Assembly (NCBI RefSeq): GCF_022601735.1
Contig: NZ_JAKUMM010000008.1
Coordinates: forward strand, 1 to 64,000
Source: Atopomonas sediminilitoris
GTDB lineage: Bacteria; Pseudomonadota; Gammaproteobacteria; Pseudomonadales; Pseudomonadaceae
Reading direction: 5' to 3'
Length of the DNA stretch: 64,000 bases
The notes beneath the pieces are model-generated. The model was given only the letters and a program-made list of their open reading frames with translations. It was not told the DNA's origin and did not search any database. The position numbers and the translations under genes are program-made. Shown in pieces: positions 53,183-63,579 of this stretch (positions within the stretch are counted from its first letter, which is position 1; each line of letters starts with the position of its first letter).

Positions 53183-54375
53183 CAGCGACTCTCCCGGCTA
53201 CGCAAGTTGCGGTCATTAAAGTCAGTCTGGACGCGCGAGGTGGTGCTGCGCGAAGAAGAGGATGTGCCCTCTTCGACAGCCGCAGACGGGCCGCGACGCT
53301 CAACCATCTTATCCAGCGGCAAATACAGCAGGTTGTTCTGCCCTTCTTTACCGGTGACCAGCACCTTACTGGTGTTGGCCAGCACTTCTTCTACCGTTTC
53401 TAGGTACAAACGCTGACGGGTGACTTCTGGCGCTCGCTGGTACTCGGTCAGCAGCTGGTTAAAGCGTTTGGCCTCACCGGTTGCGCGCGAGATCAGTTCG
53501 TCGCGATATGCACTGGCGTCTTCCAGAATCCGCTGCGCTTGACCACGCGCTTCAGGGATCACCCCGTTGGCATAGGACTCCGCTTGGTTCTTTTCGCGCT
53601 GCTCGTCTTCACGAGCACGGATCACGTCATCGAACGCATCCTGCACTTCACGCGGGGCAGCGGCGTTTTGAATGTTGACCTGGCTGACGGTGATACCGCT
53701 TTTGTAGGTATCCAAGAAGTGCTGCAGACGCTGGGTCACTTCAACCGCCATCTGCTCACGACCTTCGGTCAGCACCCCGTCCATGGTGGTCGAGCCCACC
53801 ACGTGGCGCAGCGCACTTTCTGTGGCGTGCTGCAAGCTCACTTCGGGCTGATCAACATTGAGGACATAGTGTTCAAGGTTACTGACGCGGTATTGCACCG
53901 TCAGCGGCACCTCAACAATGTTCTCGTCCATGGTCAGCATCGCGCCTTGGTTGCTGTAAGCACGCTCGCGGGTGACGTTTTCTTGGAACTTAGCCTCAAA
54001 CGGCGGGAAGTACATGTGCAAGCCACCGGGGCCGACCGTGTCGTTGTACTTACCGAAGCGCAGAATGACGGCCTGCTCTTGTTCGTCCAACACGTACACC
54101 GCGTTGTACACCCAAGCACCGGCGATCAGCAGCACGGCCAAGCCGAATACGCCGAAGCTGCCGGCATTATTGGATGAGCCGCCGCCGGATGATTTTTTCC
54201 CGCCACCGAAGATGCCATTGAGGCTTTCTTGCAGCTTGCGGAAGGCTTCGTCCAAATCCGGCGGACCTTGGCGATCCCCGCCATTGTTGCCGTTATTACC
54301 GTTGTTGCCACCGCCTTTACGGCCGCCGCCCCATGGGTCTTGGTTGTTCGAATTACCCGGTTCATTCCAGGCCAT
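53182..54375 (-). CDS. hflK: HflK, SPFH membrane protease modulator
   Basis: A 397-aa partner of HflC. A Gly/Asn-rich cytoplasmic head (GGGRKGGGNNGNNGNNGG) precedes the single membrane helix (GVFGLAVLLIAGAWVYNAV, ~70-90). The SPFH domain has EQEQAVILRFGKYNDTV and VNIQNAAAPREVQDAFDDV, and a serine-rich tail ends the protein. ATG 54375 begins MAWNEPGNSN, the normal HflK start; upstream codons to 54411 are unlikely. Confidence 0.96.
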   Translation of the reverse strand: MAWNEPGNSNNQDPWGGGRKGGGNNGNNGNNGGDRQGPPDLDEAFRKLQESLNGIFGGGKKSSGGGSSNNAGSFGVFGLAVLLIAGAWVYNAVYVLDEQEQAVILRFGKYNDTVGPGGLHMYFPPFEAKFQENVTRERAYSNQGAMLTMDENIVEVPLTVQYRVSNLEHYVLNVDQPEVSLQHATESALRHVVGSTTMDGVLTEGREQMAVEVTQRLQHFLDTYKSGITVSQVNIQNAAAPREVQDAFDDVIRAREDEQREKNQAESYANGVIPEARGQAQRILEDASAYRDELISRATGEAKRFNQLLTEYQRAPEVTRQRLYLETVEEVLANTSKVLVTGKEGQNNLLYLPLDKMVERRGPSAAVEEGTSSSSRSTTSRVQTDFNDRNLRSRESR

Positions 54376-54470
54376 AGCGTTCTCCGTTGTCTGGCGCAGT
54401 GCGACGCACATTCGGTCGAAATGCTAACGATTGTCACGGCAGGGTAGCAAACCCCCAGCCTCTGAACACG

Positions 54471-55769
54471 TTACAAAGTATGTCGTTGAATAAACTCATC
54501 TGGACGCTCGCCTTCGCGACTGAGCAAGCGATTGAGGTCGCTGCGCGCCAAATTCACCTCAAGCAGCATGTCGCCCTGCTCGCTGTAATCTTCATGCTGA
54601 ACGGCGCCGGCGTCGTGCAGCAAAGCACGCAAGCGGGCAAAGCGCTGCGGCAGGCACAGGGTCGCAATAAAGCGCTCCTCACCCAACAGCTGACGAATCG
54701 CCTCGCCAATCAGCTCGAGACCTTGATCAGCCTGCGCAGAAATCCACACCTGCTGCGGCCGGCCATCGGCATCGCGCTGGATTTGTGGCTCGACCGCCTC
54801 CAGCAAATCAATTTTGTTAAACACCTCAAGCATCGGCACCTTGTCGGCACCGATTTCGCCCAGCACATGCCCTACTTGTTGCATTTGTTCGGCGCGCTCA
54901 TCGCTGTGCGCATCGATCACGTGCAATAACAAATCCGCTTCGGCGGACTCTTCCAGCGTGGCTCGAAAGGCCTCCACCAGCTTGTGCGGCAAGTGCCGAA
55001 TAAAGCCCACGGTGTCCGCCAGTACCACCGGCCCAAGCTCGGGAATTTCGAGACGTCGCAAAGTCGGATCAAGGGTCGCGAACAGTTGATCCGCCGCGTA
55101 CACACCCGACTCGGTCAGCGTATTGAACAGCGTCGATTTGCCGGCATTGGTGTAGCCCACCAACGACACCAGCGGCACTTCGGCTCGCTTGCGGCCACGG
55201 CGTGCTTGCTCACGCTGCGAGCGGACTTTTTCCAGCTTTTGTTTGATCTGCCGCACTCGCACCCGCAACAGACGCCGGTCGGTTTCGAGCTGGGTCTCCC
55301 CTGGGCCACGCAGACCAATACCGCCTTTTTGTCGCTCAAGGTGGGTCCAGCCGCGCACTAGGCGTGTGCTGACATGATCCAGCTGCGCCAACTCAACCTG
55401 CAACTTACCCTCATGGGTACGCGCACGCTGAGCGAAGATATCCAGAATCAGGCCAGTGCGATCAATCACGCGACACTGAAACTCGCGCTCAAGGTTACGT
55501 TCCTGACTGGGAGAGAGGGCGTGATTAAAAATCACCAGATCGATTTCGTCAGCCTTCACCAAAGCGGCTAACTCTTCGACCTTACCGCTGCCAATCAGCA
55601 GCTTAGCGCTGGGCTTATGCCCGCGCACGGTGACGAATTCGGCAATGTCGGCGCCAGCCGAGCGCGCCAAATCGAGAAACTCTTGCGGGTCCTCGCGCGT
55701 CTCGGGGGCAGAGCCTTCCAAATGAACCAACAGGGCGCGCTCGCCGCCCCCATGACGCTCAAAGAACAA
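54471..55769 (-). CDS. hflX: Ribosome-associated GTPase HflX
   Basis: A 432-aa GTPase that splits or rescues stalled ribosomes in stress. The N-terminal domain has FNHALSPSQERNLEREFQC and the glycine-rich linker KGGIGLRGPGETQLETDRR. The G domain shows GYTNAGKSTLFN (G1), LADTVGFI (G3) and FNKIDLLE (G4). It starts 17 bases after the hfq stop, so it is read with hfq. Confidence 0.96.
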   Translation of the reverse strand: MFFERHGGGERALLVHLEGSAPETREDPQEFLDLARSAGADIAEFVTVRGHKPSAKLLIGSGKVEELAALVKADEIDLVIFNHALSPSQERNLEREFQCRVIDRTGLILDIFAQRARTHEGKLQVELAQLDHVSTRLVRGWTHLERQKGGIGLRGPGETQLETDRRLLRVRVRQIKQKLEKVRSQREQARRGRKRAEVPLVSLVGYTNAGKSTLFNTLTESGVYAADQLFATLDPTLRRLEIPELGPVVLADTVGFIRHLPHKLVEAFRATLEESAEADLLLHVIDAHSDERAEQMQQVGHVLGEIGADKVPMLEVFNKIDLLEAVEPQIQRDADGRPQQVWISAQADQGLELIGEAIRQLLGEERFIATLCLPQRFARLRALLHDAGAVQHEDYSEQGDMLLEVNLARSDLNRLLSREGERPDEFIQRHTL

Positions 55770-55786
55770 TCAAACCGCCTTAGATA

Positions 55787-56035
55787 TTATTCGCTTTGTT
55801 CCAGACCATCCTGCTCGCTGCTAGGCAGACGCACGGGACGACTCGGCACGACAGTCGAAATGGCATGCTTGTACACCATCTGGCTGACGGTGTTTTTCAG
55901 GAGGATCACGAACTGGTCAAACGACTCGATTTGGCCTTGCAGCTTGATGCCGTTAACCAAATAAATAGAAACCGGCACGCGTTCCTTGCGCAGGGTGTTG
56001 AGATAAGGGTCTTGTAGCGAATGCCCTTTTGACAT
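55787..56035 (-). CDS. hfq: RNA chaperone Hfq
   Basis: An 82-aa Sm-like hexameric protein that pairs small RNAs with mRNAs. It opens [20 protein letters not shown]; Sm1 is seen in [20 protein letters not shown] and Sm2 in [14 protein letters not shown]. The C-terminal tail is short ([17 protein letters not shown]), as in Pseudomonas. A strong GAAAGGAG site precedes the ATG. Confidence 0.98.
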   Translation of the reverse strand: MSKGHSLQDPYLNTLRKERVPVSIYLVNGIKLQGQIESFDQFVILLKNTVSQMVYKHAISTVVPSRPVRLPSSEQDGLEQSE

Positions 56036-56053
56036 GGTTGCACTCCTTTCGGA

Positions 56054-56082
56054 TAAATATTTTTATGTGATTTAGCGCTCAA
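56054..56082 (-). promoter_or_regulatory. Putative hfq promoter
   Basis: Read on the minus strand: TTGAGC (56077-56082), 17-base spacer, TATTTA (56054-56059), in the 99-bp gap between miaA and hfq. An extra promoter for hfq inside this operon is common in Gammaproteobacteria. Confidence 0.5.
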
Positions 56083-56134
56083 TTGGCGGGTCGCACCCCA
56101 CCTGCGCTAAGCATAGACGCCAAATGCGAGAGTC

Positions 56135-57085
56135 TCAGGCCAATGTTTGGGCCTTTTCTAAACATTTCAAGGCGTGGGTCAGGTTGTTTTGCCCCAGACT
56201 GTCCAACCAAGTGAGCTCAGACCAGCTACGCAGCCAAGTAAATTGCCGCTTAGCCAACTGTCGGGTGGCAATGATGCCCTTCTCCCGAAAGCCTGCATAG
56301 TCTAAAGCGCCATCTAAGTAATCCCAGGCTTGGCGATAACCTACCGCACGCATAGACGGCATCGACGGCAGTAAGTCACCTCGCGCACGCAGGGCTATGA
56401 CCTCATCCACGAAGCCTTGTTCCAACATTTGTGCAAATCGTTGTGCAATACGCTGATGCAATACGGCGCGGTCTTGCGGCGCAATCGCTAGCTGCACCGT
56501 CGGGTAAGGCCACGCTGCGCCAGCTTGGGCCTGCTCGGCGCGATGCTCGCTCATGGTTTTGCCCGACACTTGCCACACCTCAAGCGCGCGCAGCAGCCGC
56601 TGCGGATCGTTCGGGTGAATACGCGCTGCGGACTGCGGATCAATCGCCTGCAGTTGCGCATGCAGGGCATCCCAACCTTGCTCGGCGGCTTGTGCTTGCA
56701 GCGCAGCGCGCACCTCAGGATTGGCGCTGGGCATAGTCGCCATGCCTTCTAACAGGGCTTTGAAGTACAACATGGTGCCGCCCACGAGCAGCGGTATGCG
56801 CCCTGCGGCATGGCTGGCGCGGATAGCGGCACGTGCATCGCTCACAAACTCAGCTGCCGAATAGGCCACAGTCGGCTCAAGGATATCGACCAGTTGATGC
56901 GGATAACGCGCCAGCATCGCGGCGTCAGGCTTAGCCGTTCCGATATCCATGCCGCGATAGACCAGAGCGGAGTCCACACTGATCAAATCCACCGGCAAGG
57001 CATCGGCCAGCTCTAGCGCCAGCGCAGTTTTGCCGGAGGCCGTAGGGCCCATCAGGCATATCACAGGCCCATTGCCGCAACTCAT
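56135..57085 (-). CDS. miaA: tRNA dimethylallyltransferase
   Basis: A 316-aa enzyme that adds the isopentenyl group to A37 of tRNAs reading UNN codons. The P-loop [15 protein letters not shown] is at ~12-26, followed by [21 protein letters not shown] and [18 protein letters not shown] (here [11 protein letters not shown]). [12 protein letters not shown] near the C-terminus is diagnostic. The ATG at 57085 overlaps the mutL stop by one base (TGATG). Confidence 0.96.
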   Translation of the reverse strand: MSCGNGPVICLMGPTASGKTALALELADALPVDLISVDSALVYRGMDIGTAKPDAAMLARYPHQLVDILEPTVAYSAAEFVSDARAAIRASHAAGRIPLLVGGTMLYFKALLEGMATMPSANPEVRAALQAQAAEQGWDALHAQLQAIDPQSAARIHPNDPQRLLRALEVWQVSGKTMSEHRAEQAQAGAAWPYPTVQLAIAPQDRAVLHQRIAQRFAQMLEQGFVDEVIALRARGDLLPSMPSMRAVGYRQAWDYLDGALDYAGFREKGIIATRQLAKRQFTWLRSWSELTWLDSLGQNNLTHALKCLEKAQTLA

Positions 57086-58971
57086 CAACGCCCTCGCAAA
57101 AAGAGCTTATCGAGCTCATCAAGGGTTAAACGCGTCCAAGTTGGCCGACCATGATTGCACTGACCGCTGCGCTCGGTTTGCTCCATATCGCGCAGCAAAG
57201 CGTTCATCTCTGGCAGCGTGAGACGGCGATTGGCGCGCACCGCGCCATGACACGCCATGGTCGCCAGCAGTTCGTTTAAATGCGCCTGGATACGATCGCT
57301 GCTGCCGTATTCCAGCAGATCACTGAGCACATCACGCACCAAGCGCTCGGCCTCGGCCTGCTTGAGCAACACCGGGATTTGGCGGATGGCCAAGGTTTCC
57401 GGCCCCAAGGGTTGTAGCTCAAAACCCAGCTTGGCAAACCAGTCACCGTGCTCTTGTGCGCAGTCGACTTCGCGCGTGCTGAGCGCGACTGATTCGGGCA
57501 CCAGCAAGGGCTGACCTTTGAGCCCTTCGCTGGCCATGGCGGCTTTTAAGCGCTCGTACATGATGCGCTCGTGGGCGGCATGCATATCCACCAGCACTAA
57601 ACCTTCGGCGTTTTCCGCCAAAATGTAGATGCCTTTGAGCTGCGCCAGCGCGTAGCCCAGCGGCGGCAACGGGCTATCGGCGGCATCAGCCAACGGCTGA
57701 TGAAGCTGTTGGTAGCCTGCGCGCGCCTCAGCACCAAAGGCAGGCCCCGTGTTTTGCGGGCGGAACCCCGTGCCTGCCGCGTAACCTGCCGCGCTCGCCG
57801 AGGGCGCCGGATTGAAGCTCGGCTGTGCCTGCAACACCGGCTCGCGCAGGCCCATCTCGCCTTGCGGGCCGAACTCGCCAGCCTCAGCGCCGGTTAGCTT
57901 AATCGGCGCACCGCTTAGACTATCGAGACTGGTCGCCGCGGGCGGCATTTGCTGCTCAGGGCGCACATCGGCCAGCGCGCGGTGCAAGGTGCCGTACAAG
58001 AAGTCATGCACCATGCGCGAATCACGAAAGCGCACTTCGTGCTTAGTCGGGTGCACGTTAACGTCAACCACGTGCGGGTCTACTTCCAGAAACAGCACAA
58101 ACACCGGATGACGACCATTAAACAGCACGTCGCGGTAAGCCTGACGAATCGCGTGCGCTACTAGTTTGTCGCGCACCATGCGTCGATTGACGTAGAAGTA
58201 CTGCAAATCCGCCTGTGAGCGCGAGAAGGTCGGCAAACCCACCCAGCCCCACAAGCGCAAGCCATTGCGCTCAACATCAATCGGCAAAGCTTGTTCTAAA
58301 AAGCCGGTGGCACAGACCAATCCCACGCGGCGCGCCATGCTCGCCTCATCGTGCGCCGCTTGCAGGCTAAGCACGCTTTTACCGTTATGGCGCAAGTTAA
58401 ACGCCACATCGAAACGCGCCAGAGCAAGGCGTTTCACCACTTCTTGTAGATGGTCGAATTCGGTTTTTTCCGCGCGCAAAAACTTACGGCGTGCCGGCGT
58501 ATTGAAGAACAAGTCGCGCATTTCCACCGTGGTGCCCTTGGGGTGCGCCGCCGGTTGGATTTGCGCCTGCATATCGCGGCCTTCGCTGAACACTTGCCAG
58601 GCTTTATCGGCATCGGCGGTTCGGCTGGTCAGCGTTAACCGCGAGACCGAACTGATTGAGGCCAAGGCCTCGCCACGAAAGCCCAAGCTGCCCACGCCCT
58701 CTAAGTCTTCCAGACTGTGGATTTTGCTGGTGGCGTGGCGCGCCAGCGAGAGCGCGAGGTCTTCCTCGGCAATCCCGCAGCCATCATCACGCACGCGCAA
58801 AAGCTTAACGCCGCCTTGCTCCACATCCACATCGATGCGTGTGGCGCCGGCGTCGAGGCAGTTTTCCAACAACTCTTTGGCCACCGAGGCGGGGCGCTCG
58901 ACCACTTCACCGGCAGCAATTTGGTTGGCCAGCCGCGGCGAGAGCAGCTGGATACGCGGTAACGCGGTCAT
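57085..58971 (-). CDS. mutL: DNA mismatch repair protein MutL
   Basis: A 628-aa mismatch-repair ATPase. GHKL motifs are seen in [34 protein letters not shown], and [28 protein letters not shown] and [13 protein letters not shown] follow. The C-terminal dimerisation domain has [14 protein letters not shown] and [12 protein letters not shown]. The linker (~350-430) is Pro/Ala/Gly-rich. It starts two bases before the amidase stop position, in the usual amiB-mutL-miaA-hfq order. Confidence 0.97.
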   Translation of the reverse strand: MTALPRIQLLSPRLANQIAAGEVVERPASVAKELLENCLDAGATRIDVDVEQGGVKLLRVRDDGCGIAEEDLALSLARHATSKIHSLEDLEGVGSLGFRGEALASISSVSRLTLTSRTADADKAWQVFSEGRDMQAQIQPAAHPKGTTVEMRDLFFNTPARRKFLRAEKTEFDHLQEVVKRLALARFDVAFNLRHNGKSVLSLQAAHDEASMARRVGLVCATGFLEQALPIDVERNGLRLWGWVGLPTFSRSQADLQYFYVNRRMVRDKLVAHAIRQAYRDVLFNGRHPVFVLFLEVDPHVVDVNVHPTKHEVRFRDSRMVHDFLYGTLHRALADVRPEQQMPPAATSLDSLSGAPIKLTGAEAGEFGPQGEMGLREPVLQAQPSFNPAPSASAAGYAAGTGFRPQNTGPAFGAEARAGYQQLHQPLADAADSPLPPLGYALAQLKGIYILAENAEGLVLVDMHAAHERIMYERLKAAMASEGLKGQPLLVPESVALSTREVDCAQEHGDWFAKLGFELQPLGPETLAIRQIPVLLKQAEAERLVRDVLSDLLEYGSSDRIQAHLNELLATMACHGAVRANRRLTLPEMNALLRDMEQTERSGQCNHGRPTWTRLTLDELDKLFLRGR

Positions 58972-58972
58972 A

Positions 58973-60418
58973 TCAATTCACCGGAATGTTCAGGGTCTGA
59001 CCAACCTTGATCACATCGGTCGACAAATTATTCGCGCGGCGCAGGTTATGTAAGGGCACTTGGTAGCGCGTCGCAATCACCGCCAGCGTATCGCCACGAC
59101 TGACCACATGCTGACGCGGCCCTTGCGGCAGCTTGCCGCTGTCTTTTTGCCCAGCCAGATAAGTACCGACCGGCGGACTTTGGTGAAAATACTCTTTCAA
59201 GCCGGCGGTCACTGCCCGTGCCAAAGCTTGTTGATGCGCCTTGGTGGCCAAGCGCGCTGACTCGCCCGGATTGGAGATAAATCCGGTTTCGACCAAGATC
59301 GACGGAATATCCGGCGATTTCAGCACCATAAAGCCCGCCTGTTCAACGCGACGCTTATGCAGGCGCGTGATGCGCCCCATGTTATTGAGCACTTTTTGCC
59401 CCACGTCGAGACTGGAGGACATGCTCGCGGTCATCGACAAATCCAGCAGCACGCCGCGCAGCATCTTGTCGTGATCATCCAGACTGACGCCGCCAACCCC
59501 GCCGATCATGTCGGACTGGTTTTCTTTATCCGCCAGCCAGCGCGCGGTTTCGGAGGTCGCACCGCTGCCAGACAGGGCAAACACCGAGGCGCCGTAGGCC
59601 TCTTTACGCAGCGCGGCGTCGGCGTGGATCGAGACAAACATGTCGGCGCCTTTAGCGCGGGCAATCTCGGTGCGTTTACGCAGTGGAATAAAGTAGTCAC
59701 CGGTGCGCGTCAGCTCAGCGCGGATACCCCGCTGCGCCGTGAGCTGGCGTTGCAGCTCTTTAGCGATCGACAGCACCACGTGCTTCTCACGCAGGCCGTT
59801 GGGGCCCAGCGCGCCCGGATCTTCGCCGCCGTGACCGGCATCAATGGCGATGATCACGTCTCGCGAACCGCGCGTTGGCAACGGTGTCAGCTTGCCCGGC
59901 ACGCTTGGCGTGCTCAGCGGTTGCGCAGGAGCCGCGGGCGGCGGTGTCGGAACCGGCGTTGATGCAGTCGCAGCCGCAGTCGCTACGTTTGAGGTCGCGC
60001 CCGCCGGCTGATCGAACAGGTCGATCACCAAACGATGGCCGTATTGTGCGTTAGGGGCCAAGGTGAAGCTCTTGGCATTGACGCCTGCGCTCAGATCGAG
60101 CACCACGCGTAAGTCGGTGGGCGTGTTCATCGCCGCCCGCACGCTTTGAATCGGCGTGCCTTTAAGTTCGAGTTGATTGACCGTCGCTTTAAAGCTTGAG
60201 GCCGGCACATCAATCACCACGCGCTCAGGTGCACTCAAGGTAAAGACGGTGTGCTGCACGGGACCGGAGAGATCAAACACCAGACGTGTGTTGTCCGGCG
60301 CGCGCCAAACACGCACGCTCTGGATGTCGGCCGCCTGAATTGCGCCACTTAGCGTCGTAACCAGCCCGGTAACGGCCAGCCCGAAAGCCCACTTAATGCG
60401 CTGCAGCGTTGCTGCCAT
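58973..60418 (-). CDS. N-acetylmuramoyl-L-alanine amidase (AmiB/AmiC type) with LysM
   Basis: A ~481-aa exported peptidoglycan amidase used in daughter-cell separation. Signal peptide ~1-35 (ending IQAADIQ), AMIN septal-targeting domain (~38-145), Pro/Ala linker, zinc amidase_3 domain ([25 protein letters not shown] with the catalytic Glu) and a C-terminal LysM ([18 protein letters not shown]). Either ATG 60418 (GAGGG nearby) or 60439 could be used. Likely EnvC/NlpD-activated as in E. coli AmiB. Confidence 0.93.
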   Translation of the reverse strand: MAATLQRIKWAFGLAVTGLVTTLSGAIQAADIQSVRVWRAPDNTRLVFDLSGPVQHTVFTLSAPERVVIDVPASSFKATVNQLELKGTPIQSVRAAMNTPTDLRVVLDLSAGVNAKSFTLAPNAQYGHRLVIDLFDQPAGATSNVATAAATASTPVPTPPPAAPAQPLSTPSVPGKLTPLPTRGSRDVIIAIDAGHGGEDPGALGPNGLREKHVVLSIAKELQRQLTAQRGIRAELTRTGDYFIPLRKRTEIARAKGADMFVSIHADAALRKEAYGASVFALSGSGATSETARWLADKENQSDMIGGVGGVSLDDHDKMLRGVLLDLSMTASMSSSLDVGQKVLNNMGRITRLHKRRVEQAGFMVLKSPDIPSILVETGFISNPGESARLATKAHQQALARAVTAGLKEYFHQSPPVGTYLAGQKDSGKLPQGPRQHVVSRGDTLAVIATRYQVPLHNLRRANNLSTDVIKVGQTLNIPVN

Positions 60419-60471
60419 CCCCCACCCTCTTATTCTCATGCGGCTTTTGCGGCGCTAAGGCGCGGCTTAAC

Positions 60472-60936
60472 TCAGCCAAGCGCCTGCAACCAGCGCTGTG
60501 CACGCTCGCTAAACGCGTCGAGACTGGCTCGGCGCGCCTGATTATCCAAGGCTATGGTAATGACCAGATCAGGCTTTGGCAAAACGCCGTCGCCTTTGCT
60601 TGGCCACTCGATCACACAGACGCTACCGGGACGCAAGTAATCGCGAATCCCGAGAAACTCCAGCTCCTCGGGATCGGCCAAACGGTACAAGTCAAAGTGA
60701 TACACGCTGAGCGCCGGCAGTTCGTAGGGCTCAACCAAGGTAAAGGTCGGACTTTTCACCGCACCGTCGTGCCCTAAAGCGCGAATGAAACCACGACTGA
60801 AGGTGGTTTTACCGGCGCCCAGATCACCTTCTAAAAAGATGACTCCGCCGTCACCTTCTTGCAGTGCGGCGGCCAGTTGTTGGCCAAGGGCCAGCGTGGC
60901 CGCTTCATCGGCCAAGTGCACGGTCAGCTTCGACAC
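60472..60936 (-). CDS. tsaE: tRNA t6A-synthesis ATPase TsaE
   Basis: A 154-aa ATPase needed with TsaB/TsaD to make N6-threonylcarbamoyl-A37 in tRNA. The P-loop is [16 protein letters not shown] (~36-51), followed by [10 protein letters not shown] and [17 protein letters not shown]. It overlaps the end of the NAD(P)HX repair gene by 13 bases, as expected for the conserved nnr-tsaE-amiB run. Confidence 0.96.
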   Translation of the reverse strand: MSKLTVHLADEAATLALGQQLAAALQEGDGGVIFLEGDLGAGKTTFSRGFIRALGHDGAVKSPTFTLVEPYELPALSVYHFDLYRLADPEELEFLGIRDYLRPGSVCVIEWPSKGDGVLPKPDLVITIALDNQARRASLDAFSERAQRWLQALG

Positions 60937-62417
60937 GGTGCATGTTCCTCCAATAGTTGTCGCATAACAGCGACCAAATCCGCCGCCGCCAAACCGCGCC
61001 CCGCAATGCCCAGCCGTTCACCGGCACAGGCATGTAAATAACTGGCCAAGCACGCCGCCGGTAACGGCGCCAAACCTTGCGCCCACACAGCAGCCAGCGC
61101 ACCACTGAGCACATCGCCCAACCCCGGCCCGGCCATAGCCGGATGCCCGTGTGGGCAACAGTACACGGCCGCATCGGCCGCACCGAGCAAAGTGCCGACA
61201 CCTTTAAGCAACACGCAGGCCTTAAAGCGTGCCGTTAATTGCGCCAATGCCGCTGGGCGATCCGCCTGTACCTGCGCGCTGCTGAGCGCGAGCAGCCGCG
61301 CTGCCTCGCCGGGATGCGGGGTGATTATCCAAGGTGCCTGCGGTGGCGCCAAGCGCCCGGCCGCCAACAAATTGAGCGCGTCGGCATCCCACAGCTGCGC
61401 TTTATCACTGGCTGCCACGGCACTGGCCAGACTCACGCTCCAAGCCGATTGACCAAGACCAGGCCCTAACACCACATGACTGGCGCGAGCCAGCAAGGGC
61501 GCCAACTCGCCCGACGAGCGCACCGCACAGGCCATGACCTCGGGCTGTCGAGCCAACAGCGGCGCAATATGCTCGGCGCGCGTAGCCACGCTGACCATGC
61601 CCGCGCCCAAACGCAGCGACGCTTGCGCCGCCAAAATAACCGCACCGCCCATACCGTGATCGCCGCCCACAATCAGCACATGGCCAAGTTGCCCCTTGTG
61701 CGTACTGGCACGGCGCGGTGCTAAGCGCGCCGTGCTGGCCGCCGTCAAGGCATGCGCCTGCGGAGCAATCGCCGCCTGCGCGCCGTCGCCCTGCAAGGCT
61801 GCAAAACTCAAGTGCCCGACATGATCGGGGCCGGCACCGGTGAACAAGCCCAGCTTTAAGCCGACAAAACTCACGGTCACATCCGCGCGCACCGCATCCC
61901 CCAGCACCGCGCCGCTATCGGCACTCAGCCCTGAGGGAATATCCACCGCCAGCACCGGCAAATCTTGCCGATTGAGCCAGCGAATCGCCGTCGCGTAAGG
62001 CTCACGCACCGCGCCTTTAAGGCCCGTACCCAGCAGCGCATCGACCAACACGCCCGCGCCCTGACACGCCTCGTTAAACGGCTGCAATGACACCCCGGCC
62101 GCCTGAGCCGCAGCCACCGCGCGAGCTGCGTCGCCAGCCAGCTGCGCCGGCTCGACCACATACAGCACCTGCGCCTGCCAGCCCGCCTGCGCGGCTAATG
62201 TCGCCAGCCAATAACCATCGCCGGCATTATTGCCATGCCCGGCCAAAACCGTGACCGCTTCAGCCTTTGCAAAATGCTTACGCAACACGCGCCAGCACGC
62301 TGCCGCCGCCTGCTGCATTAAACTGAAACTCGGTGTACCGGCGGCGATCAGCGCCGCATCCATCGCACGAACCTGCTCGGCGCTGTGCAGCGCCGTAGGC
62401 CAATTGTGAGCAAACAT
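60924..62417 (-). CDS. nnr: Bifunctional NAD(P)H-hydrate epimerase/dehydratase
   Basis: A 497-aa fusion that repairs hydrated NADH and NADPH. The N-terminal epimerase (YjeF_N, ~1-215) has [14 protein letters not shown] and [12 protein letters not shown]. The C-terminal ADP-dependent dehydratase (~220-490) has [25 protein letters not shown] and [17 protein letters not shown] 62417 is preceded by GGGGAG. It is divergent from queG, 57 bp apart. Confidence 0.95.
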   Translation of the reverse strand: MFAHNWPTALHSAEQVRAMDAALIAAGTPSFSLMQQAAAACWRVLRKHFAKAEAVTVLAGHGNNAGDGYWLATLAAQAGWQAQVLYVVEPAQLAGDAARAVAAAQAAGVSLQPFNEACQGAGVLVDALLGTGLKGAVREPYATAIRWLNRQDLPVLAVDIPSGLSADSGAVLGDAVRADVTVSFVGLKLGLFTGAGPDHVGHLSFAALQGDGAQAAIAPQAHALTAASTARLAPRRASTHKGQLGHVLIVGGDHGMGGAVILAAQASLRLGAGMVSVATRAEHIAPLLARQPEVMACAVRSSGELAPLLARASHVVLGPGLGQSAWSVSLASAVAASDKAQLWDADALNLLAAGRLAPPQAPWIITPHPGEAARLLALSSAQVQADRPAALAQLTARFKACVLLKGVGTLLGAADAAVYCCPHGHPAMAGPGLGDVLSGALAAVWAQGLAPLPAACLASYLHACAGERLGIAGRGLAAADLVAVMRQLLEEHAPCRS

Positions 62418-62474
62418 GAGGCAAACTCCCCAGGGTTTGGCAAAATTATACCTATCCCTGCCCATCGAGCTGTT

Positions 62475-63557
62475 ATGACCACCACCATTGACTTCACTGA
62501 GCTGGCCCAGCGCATTAAAACCTGGGGGCGCGAACTGGGCTTTCAGCAAGTCGGCATCGCCGGCGTTGAGCTGGGCGCACATGAAACGCGACTGGATGAA
62601 TGGTTAGCGGCCGGTTATCACGGTGAAATGGACTACATGGCCAGCCATGGCAGCAAACGCAGCCACCCCGAGCAGCTGGTACCCGGCACCTTGCGCGTGG
62701 TGTCGCTGCGCATGGACTACCTGCCCGCCGACACCGGCATGACGCAAGTGCTGAGCAACCCGCAACAAGCCTATGTATCGCGCTATGCCTTGGGCCGCGA
62801 CTACCACAAGCTGATCCGCAAGCGCATCGCGCAACTGGCCGAGCAAATTCAAGCGGAGATCGGCGCGTTTGGTTTTCGTGCCTTTGTCGACAGCGCCCCG
62901 GTGCTAGAGCGGGCCCTCGCCGATCAAGCCGGCCTTGGCTGGATTGGCAAAAACACCATGCTGATCAACCGCCAAGCCGGCAGTTTCTTTTTTCTTGGCG
63001 AGCTGTACACCGACCTACCGCTACCGGTGGATGCGCCCTACGGCAAAAATCACTGCGGCAGTTGCAGCGCTTGCTTGGATAAATGCCCGACCAACGCCTT
63101 TGTCGGCCCCAATGTTTTGGATGCCACCCGCTGCATTTCTTACCTGACCATCGAGCTTAAGGGCAGCATTCCCGAGGAGTTGCGCAGCATGATGGGCAAT
63201 CGCGTGTTTGGCTGCGACGACTGCCAATTGGTGTGTCCGTGGAATCGTTTTGCGCGCCCCACCGGCCAAGGCGATTTTCAGCCGCGCCACGCGCTGGATC
63301 GCAGCCAGTTGGCCGAACTGTTTCTGTGGGATGAAGCGACGTTTCTTAGCCGCACCGAAGGCTCGCCAATTCGCCGCGCAGGCTTTGAGCGCTGGCTGCG
63401 TAACTTAGCCGTTGGCCTCGGCAATGCCGAATCCAGCCCTGAGGTATTAGCCGCGCTTGAACAGCGCCGCGATTACCCCAGCGACCTCGTGCAAGAACAT
63501 GTGAGCTGGGCGCTAACGCAACACGCGCAGCGCCTGAACACAAAAGGCGCCCACTAA
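62475..63557 (+). CDS. queG: Epoxyqueuosine reductase
   Basis: A 360-aa cobalamin and Fe-S enzyme that makes queuosine from epoxyqueuosine in tRNA, the last step of Q synthesis. Two [4Fe-4S] motifs are visible: CGSCSACLDKCPTNA (~194-208) and CDDCQLVCPWNRFA (~250-263). SAPVLERALADQAGLGWIGKN is the family signature. ATG 62475 starts MTTTIDF. Confidence 0.96.
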   Translation: MTTTIDFTELAQRIKTWGRELGFQQVGIAGVELGAHETRLDEWLAAGYHGEMDYMASHGSKRSHPEQLVPGTLRVVSLRMDYLPADTGMTQVLSNPQQAYVSRYALGRDYHKLIRKRIAQLAEQIQAEIGAFGFRAFVDSAPVLERALADQAGLGWIGKNTMLINRQAGSFFFLGELYTDLPLPVDAPYGKNHCGSCSACLDKCPTNAFVGPNVLDATRCISYLTIELKGSIPEELRSMMGNRVFGCDDCQLVCPWNRFARPTGQGDFQPRHALDRSQLAELFLWDEATFLSRTEGSPIRRAGFERWLRNLAVGLGNAESSPEVLAALEQRRDYPSDLVQEHVSWALTQHAQRLNTKGAH

Positions 63558-63579
63558 AAAGGCGCCTCATCGGCATCGC

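Noticed and set aside
63545..63567. GGCGCC...GGCGCC hairpin between queG and orn as a terminator
   Set aside because: The stem is only seven bases of a self-palindromic sequence with no T tract; chance is likely.
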